Shown: positions 32,226-40,284 of the stretch, one piece after another
How the letters are laid out: each line of letters opens with the position of its first letter
Numbering within the stretch: position 1 is the first letter of the stretch
Source: Rhodoferax sp.
GTDB taxonomy: Bacteria; Pseudomonadota; Gammaproteobacteria; Burkholderiales; Burkholderiaceae_C
Assembly (NCBI RefSeq): GCF_030646845.1
Contig: NZ_JAUSLE010000013.1
Location: 1-43,208, forward strand
Direction: 5' to 3'
Length of the DNA: 43,208 nt
Translations under genes and position numbers: made by a program
Notes under the pieces: generated by a model
What the model was told of the DNA's origin: nothing
What the model saw: only the letters and a program-made list of their open reading frames with translations
The model's database searches: none

Positions 32226-32777
32226 ATGTCGCTGCCCCATGCGCTATTGACCGCCTTGCTGGAGCAACCCTGTTCCGGGCTTGAACTGGCGCGTCGTTTC
32301 GACCGATCCATCGGCTTCTTCTGGCATGCGACGCACCAGCAGATCTACCGTGAACTCGGCCGCCTGGAAAGCGCAGCATGGGTGGAGTCACTGCCGCCAG
32401 AGACGGGCCGAGGGCGGAAAAAAGTGTACCGAGTGCTGCCCGCAGGACGCAAAGAACTCAAACGCTGGACCGCCGAACCGCAGGACCCCAAACCCTTGCG
32501 CGAAGAGCTGATGCTGAAGCTGCGGGCCGAGGCCGTGGTCGGCCCGACCGCGCTCAAGGAAGACATCGAGCGCCGGCTGGCCATCCATCGCCAGAAACTG
32601 TCGCTGTACCGCGAACTGGAGGCGCATGATTTTCCGGCGCCCATCGAGTCGCGGGAAGCGCAACTGCAACATCTGGTGCTGACGGCCGGCATCATGTTTG
32701 AATCCTCATGGATCGAGTGGTCAGAAAAGGCACTTCAGGTCTTGACCCAGCCGCAGGAAAATCAAAAAAGGCCATGA
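32226..32777 (+). CDS. PadR family transcriptional regulator
   Basis: A 183-residue PadR-type repressor: a winged helix at about 1-85 (LPHALLTALLEQPCSGLELARRF, THQQIYRELGRLESAAWVES, KKVYRVLPAGRKELKRW) and a C-terminal helical dimerisation domain (about 95-175; LKEDIERRLAIHRQKLSLYRELE). It ends the fadH operon. The two TGCAA palindromes bracketing the promoter are its likely targets, giving negative autoregulation of the whole operon; effector unknown. It lies next to about 230 bp (32,778-33,007) in which I see no gene. Confidence 0.9.
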   Translation: MSLPHALLTALLEQPCSGLELARRFDRSIGFFWHATHQQIYRELGRLESAAWVESLPPETGRGRKKVYRVLPAGRKELKRWTAEPQDPKPLREELMLKLRAEAVVGPTALKEDIERRLAIHRQKLSLYRELEAHDFPAPIESREAQLQHLVLTAGIMFESSWIEWSEKALQVLTQPQENQKRP

Positions 32778-33007
32778 GTCTTCTGCCGAGGGTTGCTCCT
32801 GATGGCGTCACAGACATGGCGCTTGAAAAGTTGGGCGGGAAGGGCCGAAAATGTCCGGGATTTGTGTGATTTTATGGACGTTTTGAGTGAGGGCCGCCGC
32901 GGAGATTCCCCGTGAATCCCGATTAGGCGGCTAGACTTGCCCGCGAAGTCCGAACAAAATGGCGCTCATCCTGTTGGCTGTCCAGAACAAAAATCCGAGG
33001 TGCCGCG

Positions 33008-33313
33008 ATGGTCAATTTTTTCAAACGATCTGACGCCACAGCCGCTACAACGGCGACAACGCCAGCACTCAAAGAACCATCTTTGCATTTGGGTGAGCGG
33101 CGACGTGTCCCTAGGCCCTTGCCAACTCCTGAAGTCGTCGAAGGCAACGAGAACTCCGATTGGGACTTGTGGGAAGAATCGGTCTCATTTCAGGATAGTC
33201 AGCTGCCACCCGCCACTCCGTCATTGAGTGGTCTGCAGAAGCAGGATGCCATACCCGGCAAAGACGCAGACATACCGGACCCATTTGCGTCGGTGCACAA
33301 GCGCAGCAGCTAG
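33008..33313 (+). CDS. conserved hypothetical protein
   Basis: A 101-residue hydrophilic, probably largely disordered protein. It opens MVNFFKRSD, has a Thr/Ala stretch, then a conserved-looking core GERRRVPRPLPTPEVVEGNENSDWDLWEESV and ends DPFASVHKRSS. I recall similar short proteins in Comamonadaceae but can assign no function. GAGGTG lies about 6 bp before ATG 33,008. It appears to be the last chromosomal gene before the integrated element. Confidence 0.7.
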   Translation: MVNFFKRSDATAATTATTPALKEPSLHLGERRRVPRPLPTPEVVEGNENSDWDLWEESVSFQDSQLPPATPSLSGLQKQDAIPGKDADIPDPFASVHKRSS

Positions 33314-33376
33314 TTAGCGGCGCTCACTCTCCAGCCGGCGGGGTGCGGGGCGTGTTGATATGGTGACGTAAAAGAA

Positions 33377-33417
33377 AAAGCCCTAGTCGCTATGTTTTAT
33401 GTAGCGAGTAGGGCTTT
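33377..33417 (-). terminator. strong rho-independent terminator beside the element's left end
   Basis: AAAGCCCTAGTCGCTA and TAGCGAGTAGGGCTTT pair over 16 bp (one mismatch) with a 9-nt loop. Read on the minus strand it runs into TTTTTCTTTT, so it best terminates leftward transcription; on the plus strand it has only TTTATTTT. It fits the terminator of a minus-strand tRNA gene that has since been separated from it. Confidence 0.75.
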
Positions 33418-33421
33418 ATTT

Positions 33422-33435
33422 TGGCGGAGAGGGTG
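33422..33435 (-). other. probable attachment-site core: 3' end of a tRNA-Ser
   Basis: TGGCGGAGAGGGTG is the complement of a bacterial tRNA-Ser 3' end (CCCTCTCCGCCA). Only this terminal part is present; the T-arm sequence expected next is replaced by TCCGCC. It lies 4 bp from the terminator and about 190 bp before the integrase gene, so it is probably the duplicated att core of the element. The rest of the 33,314-33,627 stretch has nothing else I can assign. Confidence 0.55.
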
Positions 33436-33627
33436 TCCGCCGAAGAGTGGATGATGGCAGAGTGAAGTGACTTACATCTTTAATCCTATTTCGTTTATTT
33501 TCATTGGAGAATTTCGGAAGATTGGGTGTTTAGGCACGTTTAAATGAGTTGACGTTAGCGTTTAAGAGCCTGTAACATGGGAGGTAATGAAGGGGTAACG
33601 TACCCACTTCGATGCCTAGGAGGCTTC

Positions 33628-34983
33628 ATGGCAATTACGGTCGCCGAGTTGGATCAGTTCGTTAAGGAGGTGCCCGCAGGCAAGAAGGCCGGTCGCCTAC
33701 ATGCTGGTGATAGGCTGTTTCTTGAGGCCCGTAGACCGGGCACAGAGCCCGCTAGGGCTTCGTGGGTGATCAGGTATACCCACGGTGGCAAAAAGCAGTC
33801 GCTGGGTCTTGGCAGGTACTTTCCACAGGGCGAACGTGGCACGGGGGGCGTTACGCTGTCACAGGCCGTCAGGTCTGCAAAGGTGAAGCTGGCAGAGATT
33901 GACCGTGGCGTCCAACCGGTCAAGGCTAGGCGCGCCACTGAGAAGAAACAGGCCATTGAAGATGCCGCGCTGGAAGCGCTTGGATTGCGCACTGTGCGCG
34001 GGGCTGTCGAGCAGTGGCACGAAGCCACCAAAGGCAAGCTGACTAGTCCCAAATACGCGGCACAGCGGTTGCGCCGCTTGGAGGAATATCTAGACCATAT
34101 CGGCGACATTGCCGTCGCATCTTTGACGGTTGCTGACGTCGCCGACAGCTTCACCAAGTTAGGCGCGAAAGACAGGGCTGAGACATTCAGACGCAGTAGT
34201 GCTGATTTGGAAAAGTCCCTTGACTATGCCGCTTCACAGGGGTGGTTTGAGGGCAGCAATGTAGTGACGCGCGCGCGCAAGGGACTGAGCAAGCCCCAAC
34301 AGGTCGGACGTAGGGCGTTCAAGGCTGACAAGCTACCGGAATTTAGCAAGGTCCTGCACAGTGTGGATGCGGCCCTGCCCTATCCTGTCACGGCACACTT
34401 ACTGCGCATGCTGACGTTGACCGGGGCGCGTACCCGGGAAATCAGGGAGCTGCAGTGGTCGGAGGTAGAAGGCCTCGACACTGATAAACCCTTGCTTCAC
34501 ATACCAGCCGGTCGCATGAAACAGCGTAAGGCGTGGTCAGTGCCACTGAGCAAGCAGGCTGCAAAGTTGTTGCGTGACATACAGGGCTGGCAGGGTCAGG
34601 CCGGTACGGGCCTGCAGGGTGTGAAGGACGGCTTTGTATTCGTTCGGCTGGAGGGCAACTACAAGGGTCGCCTTTGCAGTGAGAACGCGGTCAACGATTT
34701 GTTAAAGGCTACGGGCTGGCATGGGGAACTGGTAGGCCACGGTCTGCGCAAGGTGTTCAGCACGGCGGCGCATGACCTGTGGCCCTACCGTGGGGCGAAT
34801 CGGACCGAGGCGATCGAATTCAGCCTAGCCCACGTCCACGCCGACAAGGTGCGCGGGGCTTACGACCAAAATCTCTACATGGACCAGCGGCGGGAACTTA
34901 TGAAGTGGTGGTCAGGGCATCTGGACCGAGTGCGCCAGCCTTATGCGGCCGTAGTTGTGCCTATGCGGGCAGGCCAAAGATAA
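33628..34983 (+). CDS. int: tyrosine recombinase/integrase, P4 type
   Basis: A 451-residue integrase: an N-terminal arm-binding DUF4102-like domain (about 1-95; WVIRYTHGGKKQSLGLGRYF), a SAM-like core-binding domain (about 118-215), and the catalytic domain with Arg in GARTREIRELQW (about 268), H-x-x-R in HGLRKVF (about 370), and the nucleophile Tyr in AHVHADKVRGAYDQ (about 411). The C-terminal pattern MDQRRELMKWWSGHLD is typical of P4-like integrases, which use tRNA 3' ends. ATG 33,628 with TAGGAGG 6 bp upstream is preferred over the earlier in-frame codon at 33,577. It reads into the element, away from the att core. Confidence 0.94.
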   Translation: MAITVAELDQFVKEVPAGKKAGRLHAGDRLFLEARRPGTEPARASWVIRYTHGGKKQSLGLGRYFPQGERGTGGVTLSQAVRSAKVKLAEIDRGVQPVKARRATEKKQAIEDAALEALGLRTVRGAVEQWHEATKGKLTSPKYAAQRLRRLEEYLDHIGDIAVASLTVADVADSFTKLGAKDRAETFRRSSADLEKSLDYAASQGWFEGSNVVTRARKGLSKPQQVGRRAFKADKLPEFSKVLHSVDAALPYPVTAHLLRMLTLTGARTREIRELQWSEVEGLDTDKPLLHIPAGRMKQRKAWSVPLSKQAAKLLRDIQGWQGQAGTGLQGVKDGFVFVRLEGNYKGRLCSENAVNDLLKATGWHGELVGHGLRKVFSTAAHDLWPYRGANRTEAIEFSLAHVHADKVRGAYDQNLYMDQRRELMKWWSGHLDRVRQPYAAVVVPMRAGQR

Positions 34984-35096
34984 GAAGACGGCGCAGCCCG
35001 TAGGGCCTGCGTCGCAAAACCCCAGGGCGCTTTGCCCCACTGTTGCCCTTATGGGCCGTTTCAGGGCGCCTTACCCTACCCTTTGGAGTCCACATT

Positions 35097-35133
35097 AAGC
35101 CCCGTCATGGAAACATGACGGGGCTTCATTTTT
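35097..35133 (+). terminator. rho-independent terminator after the integrase gene
   Basis: AAGCCCCGTCATG, loop GAAA and CATGACGGGGCTT form a perfect 13-bp hairpin followed by CATTTTT. It isolates integrase from the replication genes. The remaining parts of the 34,984-35,279 gap show no gene. Confidence 0.88.
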
Positions 35134-35279
35134 GGTGGTCTGGAGGGTGCTTGGGTCCAGTCTAATACCCGGGGATTTACTTTTTAGCGAGCGCCTCCCT
35201 AGTATGCGGCCTGACTTTAGAAAAACTCTAGAGGCACCTAGGGCGGGGGCTCCGCCGACGACTTGAGAAAAACAACAAC

Positions 35280-35543
35280 ATGAAAACTTCGTCTACATCA
35301 GAAAACCCGACGCAGGTAATCGACGGCCGGGCATTAGTGGAGGCTGTCCGATTGGCAATGGTGATTCGTCCTGAGACCTTTGCTATGCCAGAAGTTGCCC
35401 TGTACATGGGCCTTCACCCCCAGACAGCGCGCGACTGGGTACGCAAAGGTATCCTACCGCCCCCCGCCATCAAGGTTGGGCGCACAGTGCGGTGGTCCCG
35501 TGCCCAGCTTGAAAAGGTTGTCGCTGAGGGGGTCTCGGCATGA
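35280..35543 (+). CDS. AlpA-like helix-turn-helix DNA-binding protein
   Basis: An 87-residue protein with a MerR/AlpA-type HTH: FAMPEVALYMGLHPQTARDWVRKGILPPPAIKVGRTVRWSRAQL (spanning about residues 36-79). Such proteins act as excisionases or transcription activators of integrase in P4-like satellites and islands. ATG 35,280 is the only plausible start; no strong Shine-Dalgarno is seen (an A-rich leader GAGAAAAACAACAAC instead). It overlaps the next gene by 4 bp. It could control excision or the downstream replication genes. Confidence 0.78.
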   Translation: MKTSSTSENPTQVIDGRALVEAVRLAMVIRPETFAMPEVALYMGLHPQTARDWVRKGILPPPAIKVGRTVRWSRAQLEKVVAEGVSA

Positions 35544-36022
35544 ACAAGAAACCAGGAACAACGCCAAAGGGCTGCGCGACCTACAAAGCCACAGACGACG
35601 TCACCGCAGACCTTTGGGAAGCCTGGCGGCGGTTTGTAGACCTGCATAACAGTCGGCAACCGCTTTCATGGAAGGGCAAATTTTCATTTGACGAATCCGA
35701 GGAACTGGGGTTCCTTGCGGCCCGCATCCTTGACGATCTTTGCATGCCAGCGCCTGCGAAATATACGGGCGGTGACCCGTATCAGCGTGAAGGTTTTCTG
35801 GACCCGGGCAGGGTTGGTTTTGGGGACCTCAAGAGACCGGCCACACTGGCAGATTACCTCCTGTTGAACGAACTACTCATTCGACTTATGAGGGGCGTCG
35901 CAAGGAACCAGAGGAAACTTGGAGCCCTGCGTGAGCAGCTTCAGGACGTGGATAGCCGCATGCAGATGCGCCGAGTTCTGAGCGAGATTTCCAGACTCGC
36001 GACGGCGTTGTCGGCGGCTTGA
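35540..36022 (+). CDS. hypothetical protein of the integrated element
   Basis: A 160-residue soluble protein, coupled to the HTH gene by a 4-bp overlap. The N-terminal part is mixed; the C-terminal half (about 105-160) is helical and charged, LLLNELLIRLMRGVARNQRKLGALREQLQDVDSRMQMRRVL, probably a coiled coil. No domain recognised. The position between a regulator and the primase/helicase suggests an accessory replication or regulatory role. Confidence 0.7.
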   Translation: MNKKPGTTPKGCATYKATDDVTADLWEAWRRFVDLHNSRQPLSWKGKFSFDESEELGFLAARILDDLCMPAPAKYTGGDPYQREGFLDPGRVGFGDLKRPATLADYLLLNELLIRLMRGVARNQRKLGALREQLQDVDSRMQMRRVLSEISRLATALSAA

Positions 36023-36032
36023 TCACGGGAGG

Positions 36033-36125
36033 TTGCAGGGGCCTAGGCCCTGCAAGGAGATACGCTTAGAACTGAGCGCATCTCCAAGAAGAAAACCCGC
36101 CATGGCGTGCCAGCCGTGACGGGTT
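36033..36125 (+). other. cluster of three hairpins upstream of the primase gene
   Basis: Hairpin 1: TTGCAGGG/CCCTGCAA (36,033-36,055) with CCTAGG in the loop. Hairpin 2: GGAGATACGCT/AGCGCATCTCC (36,056-36,085, one mismatch). Hairpin 3: AACCCG/CGGGTT (36,094-36,125), with TGGC/GCCA inside. Together they fill the leader between two genes and could be a structured RNA, an attenuator or a replication site. Confidence 0.45.
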
Positions 36126-36152
36126 CCACATCCAAAACAACAAGAACAACGG

Positions 36153-38573
36153 ATGACGTATTTTATGAATAAAGTAGATCCCGTGGGAGGTGGTGCGCAT
36201 GCGCTAACTGACTTCCCGAACGTACCCGGCGTGATCACGCCAGAGCAACAGACTAACCTGGAGCACTTGGCACAGCTTGTGCCGCTTTGGTTTAACTGGA
36301 GCCCCAAAGTCGGCCCCGTGGGTCGCAAAGGCAAGGCGCCTATCAATCCACGTACAGGGCACATGGGGGCGGTAGATGATCCCAAGACAGCGGGGAGCCT
36401 GGCCGATGCGCTGGGCAACATTCCTAAGGGTGGCGGTATCGGGGTGCTGCTTTCGGACGCACCTCATGATCTCGTATGCCTCGACCTTGACCACGTGATT
36501 CGTGCAGGTGAATTTCATTGGCTGGGCGCTCAGGCAGTCGAGTTATTCAAGGGGGCTTATGTTGAGGTCTCCCCGTCGGGGACCGGGTTACGCATCTTTG
36601 CTCTTGGAGTAGTGCCCTGGGCTGACCCTGAAGTGAAAATCATCGGCCCCGTCAAAGTCGGTGCATGGCCAGATGGCGAGGCGGTCAAGTTTGAGGTCTA
36701 TCACCACCAGCCCCACAAGTGGGTGAGATGCACAGGTGCCGTGCTTTCGGGTTCAGCCTGCCGGGTATCGGCCGCGCAGGACGGTATCGACTGGGTTCTG
36801 AGTATGGTCCGGGCGGTGAAGGCTGCGGGGGGTGGTTCAAACCCTGTCAACGCCAAGGTTCAGGGTATCGACGCAGTCTTCGACCAGTTGGAGAAATTGC
36901 GGGGAAGCCCCGACAAGGACAGCGCCGTCATCGTTGAAGAAATCACCGGCAAGGTTTCATCGCAGCCCCGCAGCAAACTGGCAGATGCCTGGAACGGCAA
37001 AGGTGACAGGTCTCAAGCCGACTATGCGGTTTGCTGTGAAGCCATCAGACGTGGTGCTGGCAATCCTGAAGCAGTCCTTGAAGTCTGGAGTGGGGCACCC
37101 GCAAGCGATCGTGAAAAATTCGGACGCAGCGACTATCAGTCGGGGACAGTGTTGCGTGCAGCGCGCGCTGTGCTTGCTGACCCGCCTAAGTCTTGGGGCG
37201 CGGGTACTGGGGCCGGGCGTGTGCCGGTGGCGTTGTCGCAAACTGTGGCGGATGCCATCGCGGCCAGTAGCGACACGCTGACGCGCAGCAAGTCAGGCCA
37301 GCTCAGTGCTGAGGTGGGCAACGTGGTGGTTTTATTCCGGCATGACCCGGCGTTATCGGGGATGGTCGCATTCAACGAGCTTTCACAAAAAACTGTACGG
37401 CTCAAGTCCTGGAAGACTTTCGATTCCGGCGCAAGCGATCAGCCTGGCGCCATAACCGACGATGACTTAACGAGGCTTCAGATGTGGCTATCCCAGACAT
37501 GCGGTTTGAAGCTGGACCACAAAGACGTAGCTCGGGGCATAGATGCTGCTGGCCGGGACGCTGCCTTTGATCCTCTGGCATCAAAGCTACAGGAACTGGG
37601 GAAGGCGTGGGACAAGACGCCCCGGCTTCACTCATGGCTTACGACCTACGCAAGGGTGGACGCGACCGGGTGCGCGGATTTTGTGAGCGCGGCGGGTGTG
37701 TGCTTCATGGTGGGCGCGGTGGCGCGTGCCCTGTCGCCTGGCTGTAAGCATGACACAGTGCTGGCCGTTGAGGGCAGCGGCGGCGGAGGCAAATCCACGA
37801 TGTTTAAGGTTCTTGCAGACGCGGTAGCTCCAGACCTTTTCACTGATGGCGTGCATGACATAAGCAACACCGCTTCGCTTGTGGAAGCCACCGTTGGCCG
37901 CTGGATAGTCGAGATTGCAGAACTGGCTGGCATAAGACGTGCTGCGGACGTGGAGGCTCTGAAAGCGGCCATCACCCGACAGAGTGACACACACAGACGG
38001 GCCTATGAGGTCTACCCGCGTGAGTACGCCCGGCGCATCGTGTTTGTGGCGACCACCAACCGGAGCGAGTATCTGGCAGACCCATCCGGGGCCCTGCTTC
38101 GCAGGTTCTGGTCGGTGCGAACCCGGGCCACTGAACAAGACCCGATTGATCAGGCTGCGCTCGCGGCGGTGGCGCGGCAACTGTGGGGCGAGGCGGTCTG
38201 TTTGCACCGTGGTGGGCGCAAGTGGTATATCGCAGAGTCAGACGGCGCGGCCTACCACCAGTGGGTCGGCGGGCGCGAGGCCAGACGAGAGGACGGCGCA
38301 TTTCATGACGAGATCGTGGACTTCCTGATCTCGGACGGGCTTGTCTACCCGGGGCTGCTCATGGGGATGCCCATAAAGCAGATTGCCAAGCAGGTCGGGG
38401 ATATGCGAACCGTTGAAGGGGATCAGGCAAGCCTGGGCAGGCTTGCGGACAGTCTGCGTGCGGCGGGCCTGGTCAACCGCAAGGTGGGCGGTAAAAAACT
38501 CTGGTTCTTGGGCGCGGGGACTGCACCAAAGGTTGAACGCTGGAAGCTGGAACGAGCCAAGGCCTGCGCCTGA
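36153..38573 (+). CDS. DNA primase-polymerase/VapE-type helicase of the integrated element
   Basis: An 806-residue replication protein. The N-terminal part has the primase/polymerase-type pattern of NrS-1-like and DUF5906 proteins (GVLLSDAPHDLVCLDLDHVI, then the GAYVEVSPSGTGLRIFALG signature near 130-148, and HKWVRCTGAVLSG). A middle helical segment (about 285-335) matches the P4/phage primase C-terminal region. The C-terminal VirE/VapE helicase has Walker A GSGGGGKST at about 541-549, WIVEIAEL (Walker B-like) and VFVATTNRSEYL (sensor 1) followed by arginines ALLRRFW. It probably initiates replication of the element. ATG 36,153 or 36,165 could be the start. An unusual repeat array lies just beyond its stop. 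Confidence 0.85.
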   Translation: MTYFMNKVDPVGGGAHALTDFPNVPGVITPEQQTNLEHLAQLVPLWFNWSPKVGPVGRKGKAPINPRTGHMGAVDDPKTAGSLADALGNIPKGGGIGVLLSDAPHDLVCLDLDHVIRAGEFHWLGAQAVELFKGAYVEVSPSGTGLRIFALGVVPWADPEVKIIGPVKVGAWPDGEAVKFEVYHHQPHKWVRCTGAVLSGSACRVSAAQDGIDWVLSMVRAVKAAGGGSNPVNAKVQGIDAVFDQLEKLRGSPDKDSAVIVEEITGKVSSQPRSKLADAWNGKGDRSQADYAVCCEAIRRGAGNPEAVLEVWSGAPASDREKFGRSDYQSGTVLRAARAVLADPPKSWGAGTGAGRVPVALSQTVADAIAASSDTLTRSKSGQLSAEVGNVVVLFRHDPALSGMVAFNELSQKTVRLKSWKTFDSGASDQPGAITDDDLTRLQMWLSQTCGLKLDHKDVARGIDAAGRDAAFDPLASKLQELGKAWDKTPRLHSWLTTYARVDATGCADFVSAAGVCFMVGAVARALSPGCKHDTVLAVEGSGGGGKSTMFKVLADAVAPDLFTDGVHDISNTASLVEATVGRWIVEIAELAGIRRAADVEALKAAITRQSDTHRRAYEVYPREYARRIVFVATTNRSEYLADPSGALLRRFWSVRTRATEQDPIDQAALAAVARQLWGEAVCLHRGGRKWYIAESDGAAYHQWVGGREARREDGAFHDEIVDFLISDGLVYPGLLMGMPIKQIAKQVGDMRTVEGDQASLGRLADSLRAAGLVNRKVGGKKLWFLGAGTAPKVERWKLERAKACA

Positions 38574-38575
38574 GC

Positions 38576-38719
38576 AGGACCCCCTAGGACCCCCTAGGAC
38601 CCCACTGTGCGTCTTATTGGTTTTTTATTTTGTGTGTGCGCGGTAACGGGTAAATACACACACACGTGTGAAATGCCAACTACATGAGAAAAAGGGGTCC
38701 TAGGGGTCCTGGGGTCCTG
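38576..38719. repeat. nested inverted-repeat array, candidate origin of replication
   Basis: Left arm: AGGACCCCCT, AGGACCCCCT, AGGACCCCAC in tandem (38,576-38,605). Right arm: AGGGGTCCT, AGGGGTCCT, GGGGTCCTG (38,693-38,719), the reverse complement of the left unit without its extra C. Between them is an 87-bp AT-rich spacer containing GGTTTTTTATTTT and an inner inverted pair TGTGTGTG (38,631-38,638)/ACACACACA (38,656-38,664). Tandem short repeats plus an AT-rich tract right after the primase/helicase gene resemble a replication origin; a long hairpin or terminator is the alternative. Confidence 0.6.
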
Positions 38720-38738
38720 CCAAACCGGAGAAATTATT

Positions 38739-39209
38739 TTGAGAGATAGTGACTTGGAAAAGCCAGCGACAGTAGACCTAACCGGCAGCGCCAGCATTGC
38801 GGATATGGCATCCCGTGAGGCATGGACACCTGACCAATATTCGTGCGTCTTGTCTGAGCATATTAGGGCAAGCAATGTACCGCTTGACCGACAGCGCGAA
38901 CGACTTGCGGCTTTGGCACAGTTGGGGGCTGGCCTTGCAGGGGACCGGGCATCCGCTGACGAGTTGGCGAGGCATTACGTCATACTGGAGGCCCTTTGGC
39001 ACCGATTTTCGAGAGAGGCGCACGAAGCTCTGAAGTCAGACAAACCCCGGGCGAGTGAGATTGCGGACCGCTACCTGACAGCGGCGTTGAAAGCGCAACG
39101 GTCGGCGCTGGCCACACTGTCGGCGCTCAAGGTGTTGAGGGACAGCGCCAGCACCCCGACAACGGCACCACCAGCCCCTGCGGCAGGGACGACGCTAGAA
39201 GCCAAATGA
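38739..39209 (+). CDS. hypothetical protein of the integrated element
   Basis: A 156-residue soluble, mostly helical protein with an Ala/Thr/Pro-rich tail (from about 135). Segments: WTPDQYSCVLSEHIRASNV, LARHYVILEALWHRFSREAHEAL, AALKAQRSALATLSALKVLRDS. No domain recognised. The reading frame opens with TTG 38,739, preceded by GGAG about 8 bp upstream; no ATG exists before residue 23, so TTG is preferred. The next gene starts 1 bp after its stop, implying an operon. Confidence 0.65.
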   Translation: MRDSDLEKPATVDLTGSASIADMASREAWTPDQYSCVLSEHIRASNVPLDRQRERLAALAQLGAGLAGDRASADELARHYVILEALWHRFSREAHEALKSDKPRASEIADRYLTAALKAQRSALATLSALKVLRDSASTPTTAPPAPAAGTTLEAK

Positions 39210-39210
39210 T

Positions 39211-39444
39211 ATGGCCTGCCTCAAGAACCCGGATAGCGAGGCGCGACGTCTGGCAGCGGTGCGTGCGGCGTTACAGCGAAACCGGACATGGGAGCGTGGG
39301 GCGTTCTATGGCAACGTGAGCGCGGCGGGGCTTCGTCGTCGGGGCCAAAATTCGACGAAATCGGGAGCTGAGTCGTTAGCGTTCAAGCTCGCGGTACGGT
39401 ACTGTGAAGCGGTGCTGACGGTGTTGTCCAAGAGGCCACTTTGA
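39211..39444 (+). CDS. small hypothetical protein of the integrated element
   Basis: A 77-residue basic protein (many Arg/Lys), starting 1 bp after the previous stop. It contains RRLAAVRAALQRNRTWERGAFYG, then a C-terminal segment AFKLAVRYCEAVLTVLSK. That C-terminal segment reappears in degraded form at 40,222-40,284. No domain recognised; the basic character would suit nucleic-acid binding, but this is a guess. Confidence 0.6.
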   Translation: MACLKNPDSEARRLAAVRAALQRNRTWERGAFYGNVSAAGLRRRGQNSTKSGAESLAFKLAVRYCEAVLTVLSKRPL

Positions 39445-39557
39445 ATGTGCGAAGCCTGCATTCAAAAAGGCGTACCCGGTTTGTTCGTATAGTGACGCGT
39501 ACCGCTGGCTATACCGTAGTAAGGTACAGTCGCCCAAAAACAATCAAGGAGGAGTGC

Positions 39558-39875
39558 ATGGGTTTCATCGTGACTGTTGGGGGCATCTTCGTCCTAATAG
39601 TTGTGGCCATACTTATGTATGCGTCGAATATGCGGGAGAAGATCGAGGCAATGAGTCCTGCCGAACGCGCTACTTACTTCTTCGGAGCGGTAAATGAGCA
39701 CTTAATTTGCCCGCACTGTCAGACTAAGGGTTTAGTCAGAGCCAAGCAAGAAACAAGGGTTGTTACGTCAACGGGTAAGGTTGGCGGCATCTTAAAGACG
39801 GACACAACCAGCGAAACTACGGCAGTTGTTACTCAGCATCACTGCGGCCAGTGCGGCACGACTTGGGACATTTGA
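39558..39875 (+). CDS. small membrane protein with a zinc-ribbon-like cysteine pair
   Basis: A 105-residue protein. One N-terminal membrane span (about 3-22, IVTVGGIFVLIVVAILMYA) is followed by a cytoplasmic part with CPHC (about 51-54) and CGQC (about 99-102), consistent with a zinc ribbon split by about 44 residues of beta-rich sequence (KQETRVVTSTGKVGG, ETTAVVTQHHCG). AAGGAGGAG lies 5 bp before ATG 39,558, a strong ribosome site. Unknown function; similar small proteins occur as accessory or superinfection-type genes, but I cannot place it. Confidence 0.75.
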   Translation: MGFIVTVGGIFVLIVVAILMYASNMREKIEAMSPAERATYFFGAVNEHLICPHCQTKGLVRAKQETRVVTSTGKVGGILKTDTTSETTAVVTQHHCGQCGTTWDI

Positions 39876-39949
39876 TACGTCCAACATATCGGCACCCTTC
39901 CCGCCAAAACTCAGCCCACTGTCAAGACTGCACAAAGGAGCATTGAAGA

Positions 39950-40216
39950 ATGAACGTGGACGAACTGCAGAAGGTTTCAGAGGGTTTGGGCTGGATAGCC
40001 GACCGACTAGCTAACTTGCCGGAACACAAAATCGACGCTGTTACATCGGCCATGTACTGCCAACTTGCCCGACTTGTGGTCGATGAACTTGCCCATCATC
40101 TGGCGCACGGGGTGGAGCCATACGAGGCTTTGAGGCGCACAGCGGTGGGTGAAATGCCGCTCACTGAATCTCAGGCGACCTTGATAAAGATTCTCGCGGC
40201 AAAGCCCACAGTGTGA
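39950..40216 (+). CDS. small hypothetical protein
   Basis: An 88-residue soluble helical protein (MNVDELQKVSEGLGWIADRL, VTSAMYCQLARLVVDELAHHLAHGVEPYEALRR). GGAG lies about 12 bp before ATG 39,950. No domain recognised. It follows the zinc-ribbon gene by 74 bp on the same strand and is the last plus-strand gene before the minus-strand cargo. Confidence 0.62.
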   Translation: MNVDELQKVSEGLGWIADRLANLPEHKIDAVTSAMYCQLARLVVDELAHHLAHGVEPYEALRRTAVGEMPLTESQATLIKILAAKPTV

Positions 40217-40221
40217 CCGTT

Positions 40222-40284
40222 GCGCCGGCGTTCAAACTTGCGGTGCGGAATGCAGAGGCTGTACCGGTGGAGTTGTCGGGGTGA
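40222..40284 (+). pseudogene. degraded partial copy of the 77-aa gene's C-terminus
   Basis: Translated in the frame ending at TGA 40,284 it reads AFKLAVRNAEAVPVELSG, against AFKLAVRYCEAVLTVLSK at the end of the gene at 39,211-39,444: 12 of 18 residues identical. No start codon or upstream part of the gene is present. The rest of the gap to 40,552 (about 270 bp) shows only a GGAGGC/GCCTCC hairpin near 40,504-40,520 and no supportable gene. Confidence 0.55.

Noticed and set aside
35127..35160. tRNA-like 3' end (CCACCA) on the minus strand after the integrase terminator
   Set aside because: No T-loop GTTCGA sequence or cloverleaf could be found next to it.
38576..38719. CRISPR array interpretation of the GGACCCC repeats
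   Set aside because: The repeats are contiguous 9-10 bp units without spacers and occur in opposite orientation on the two sides.
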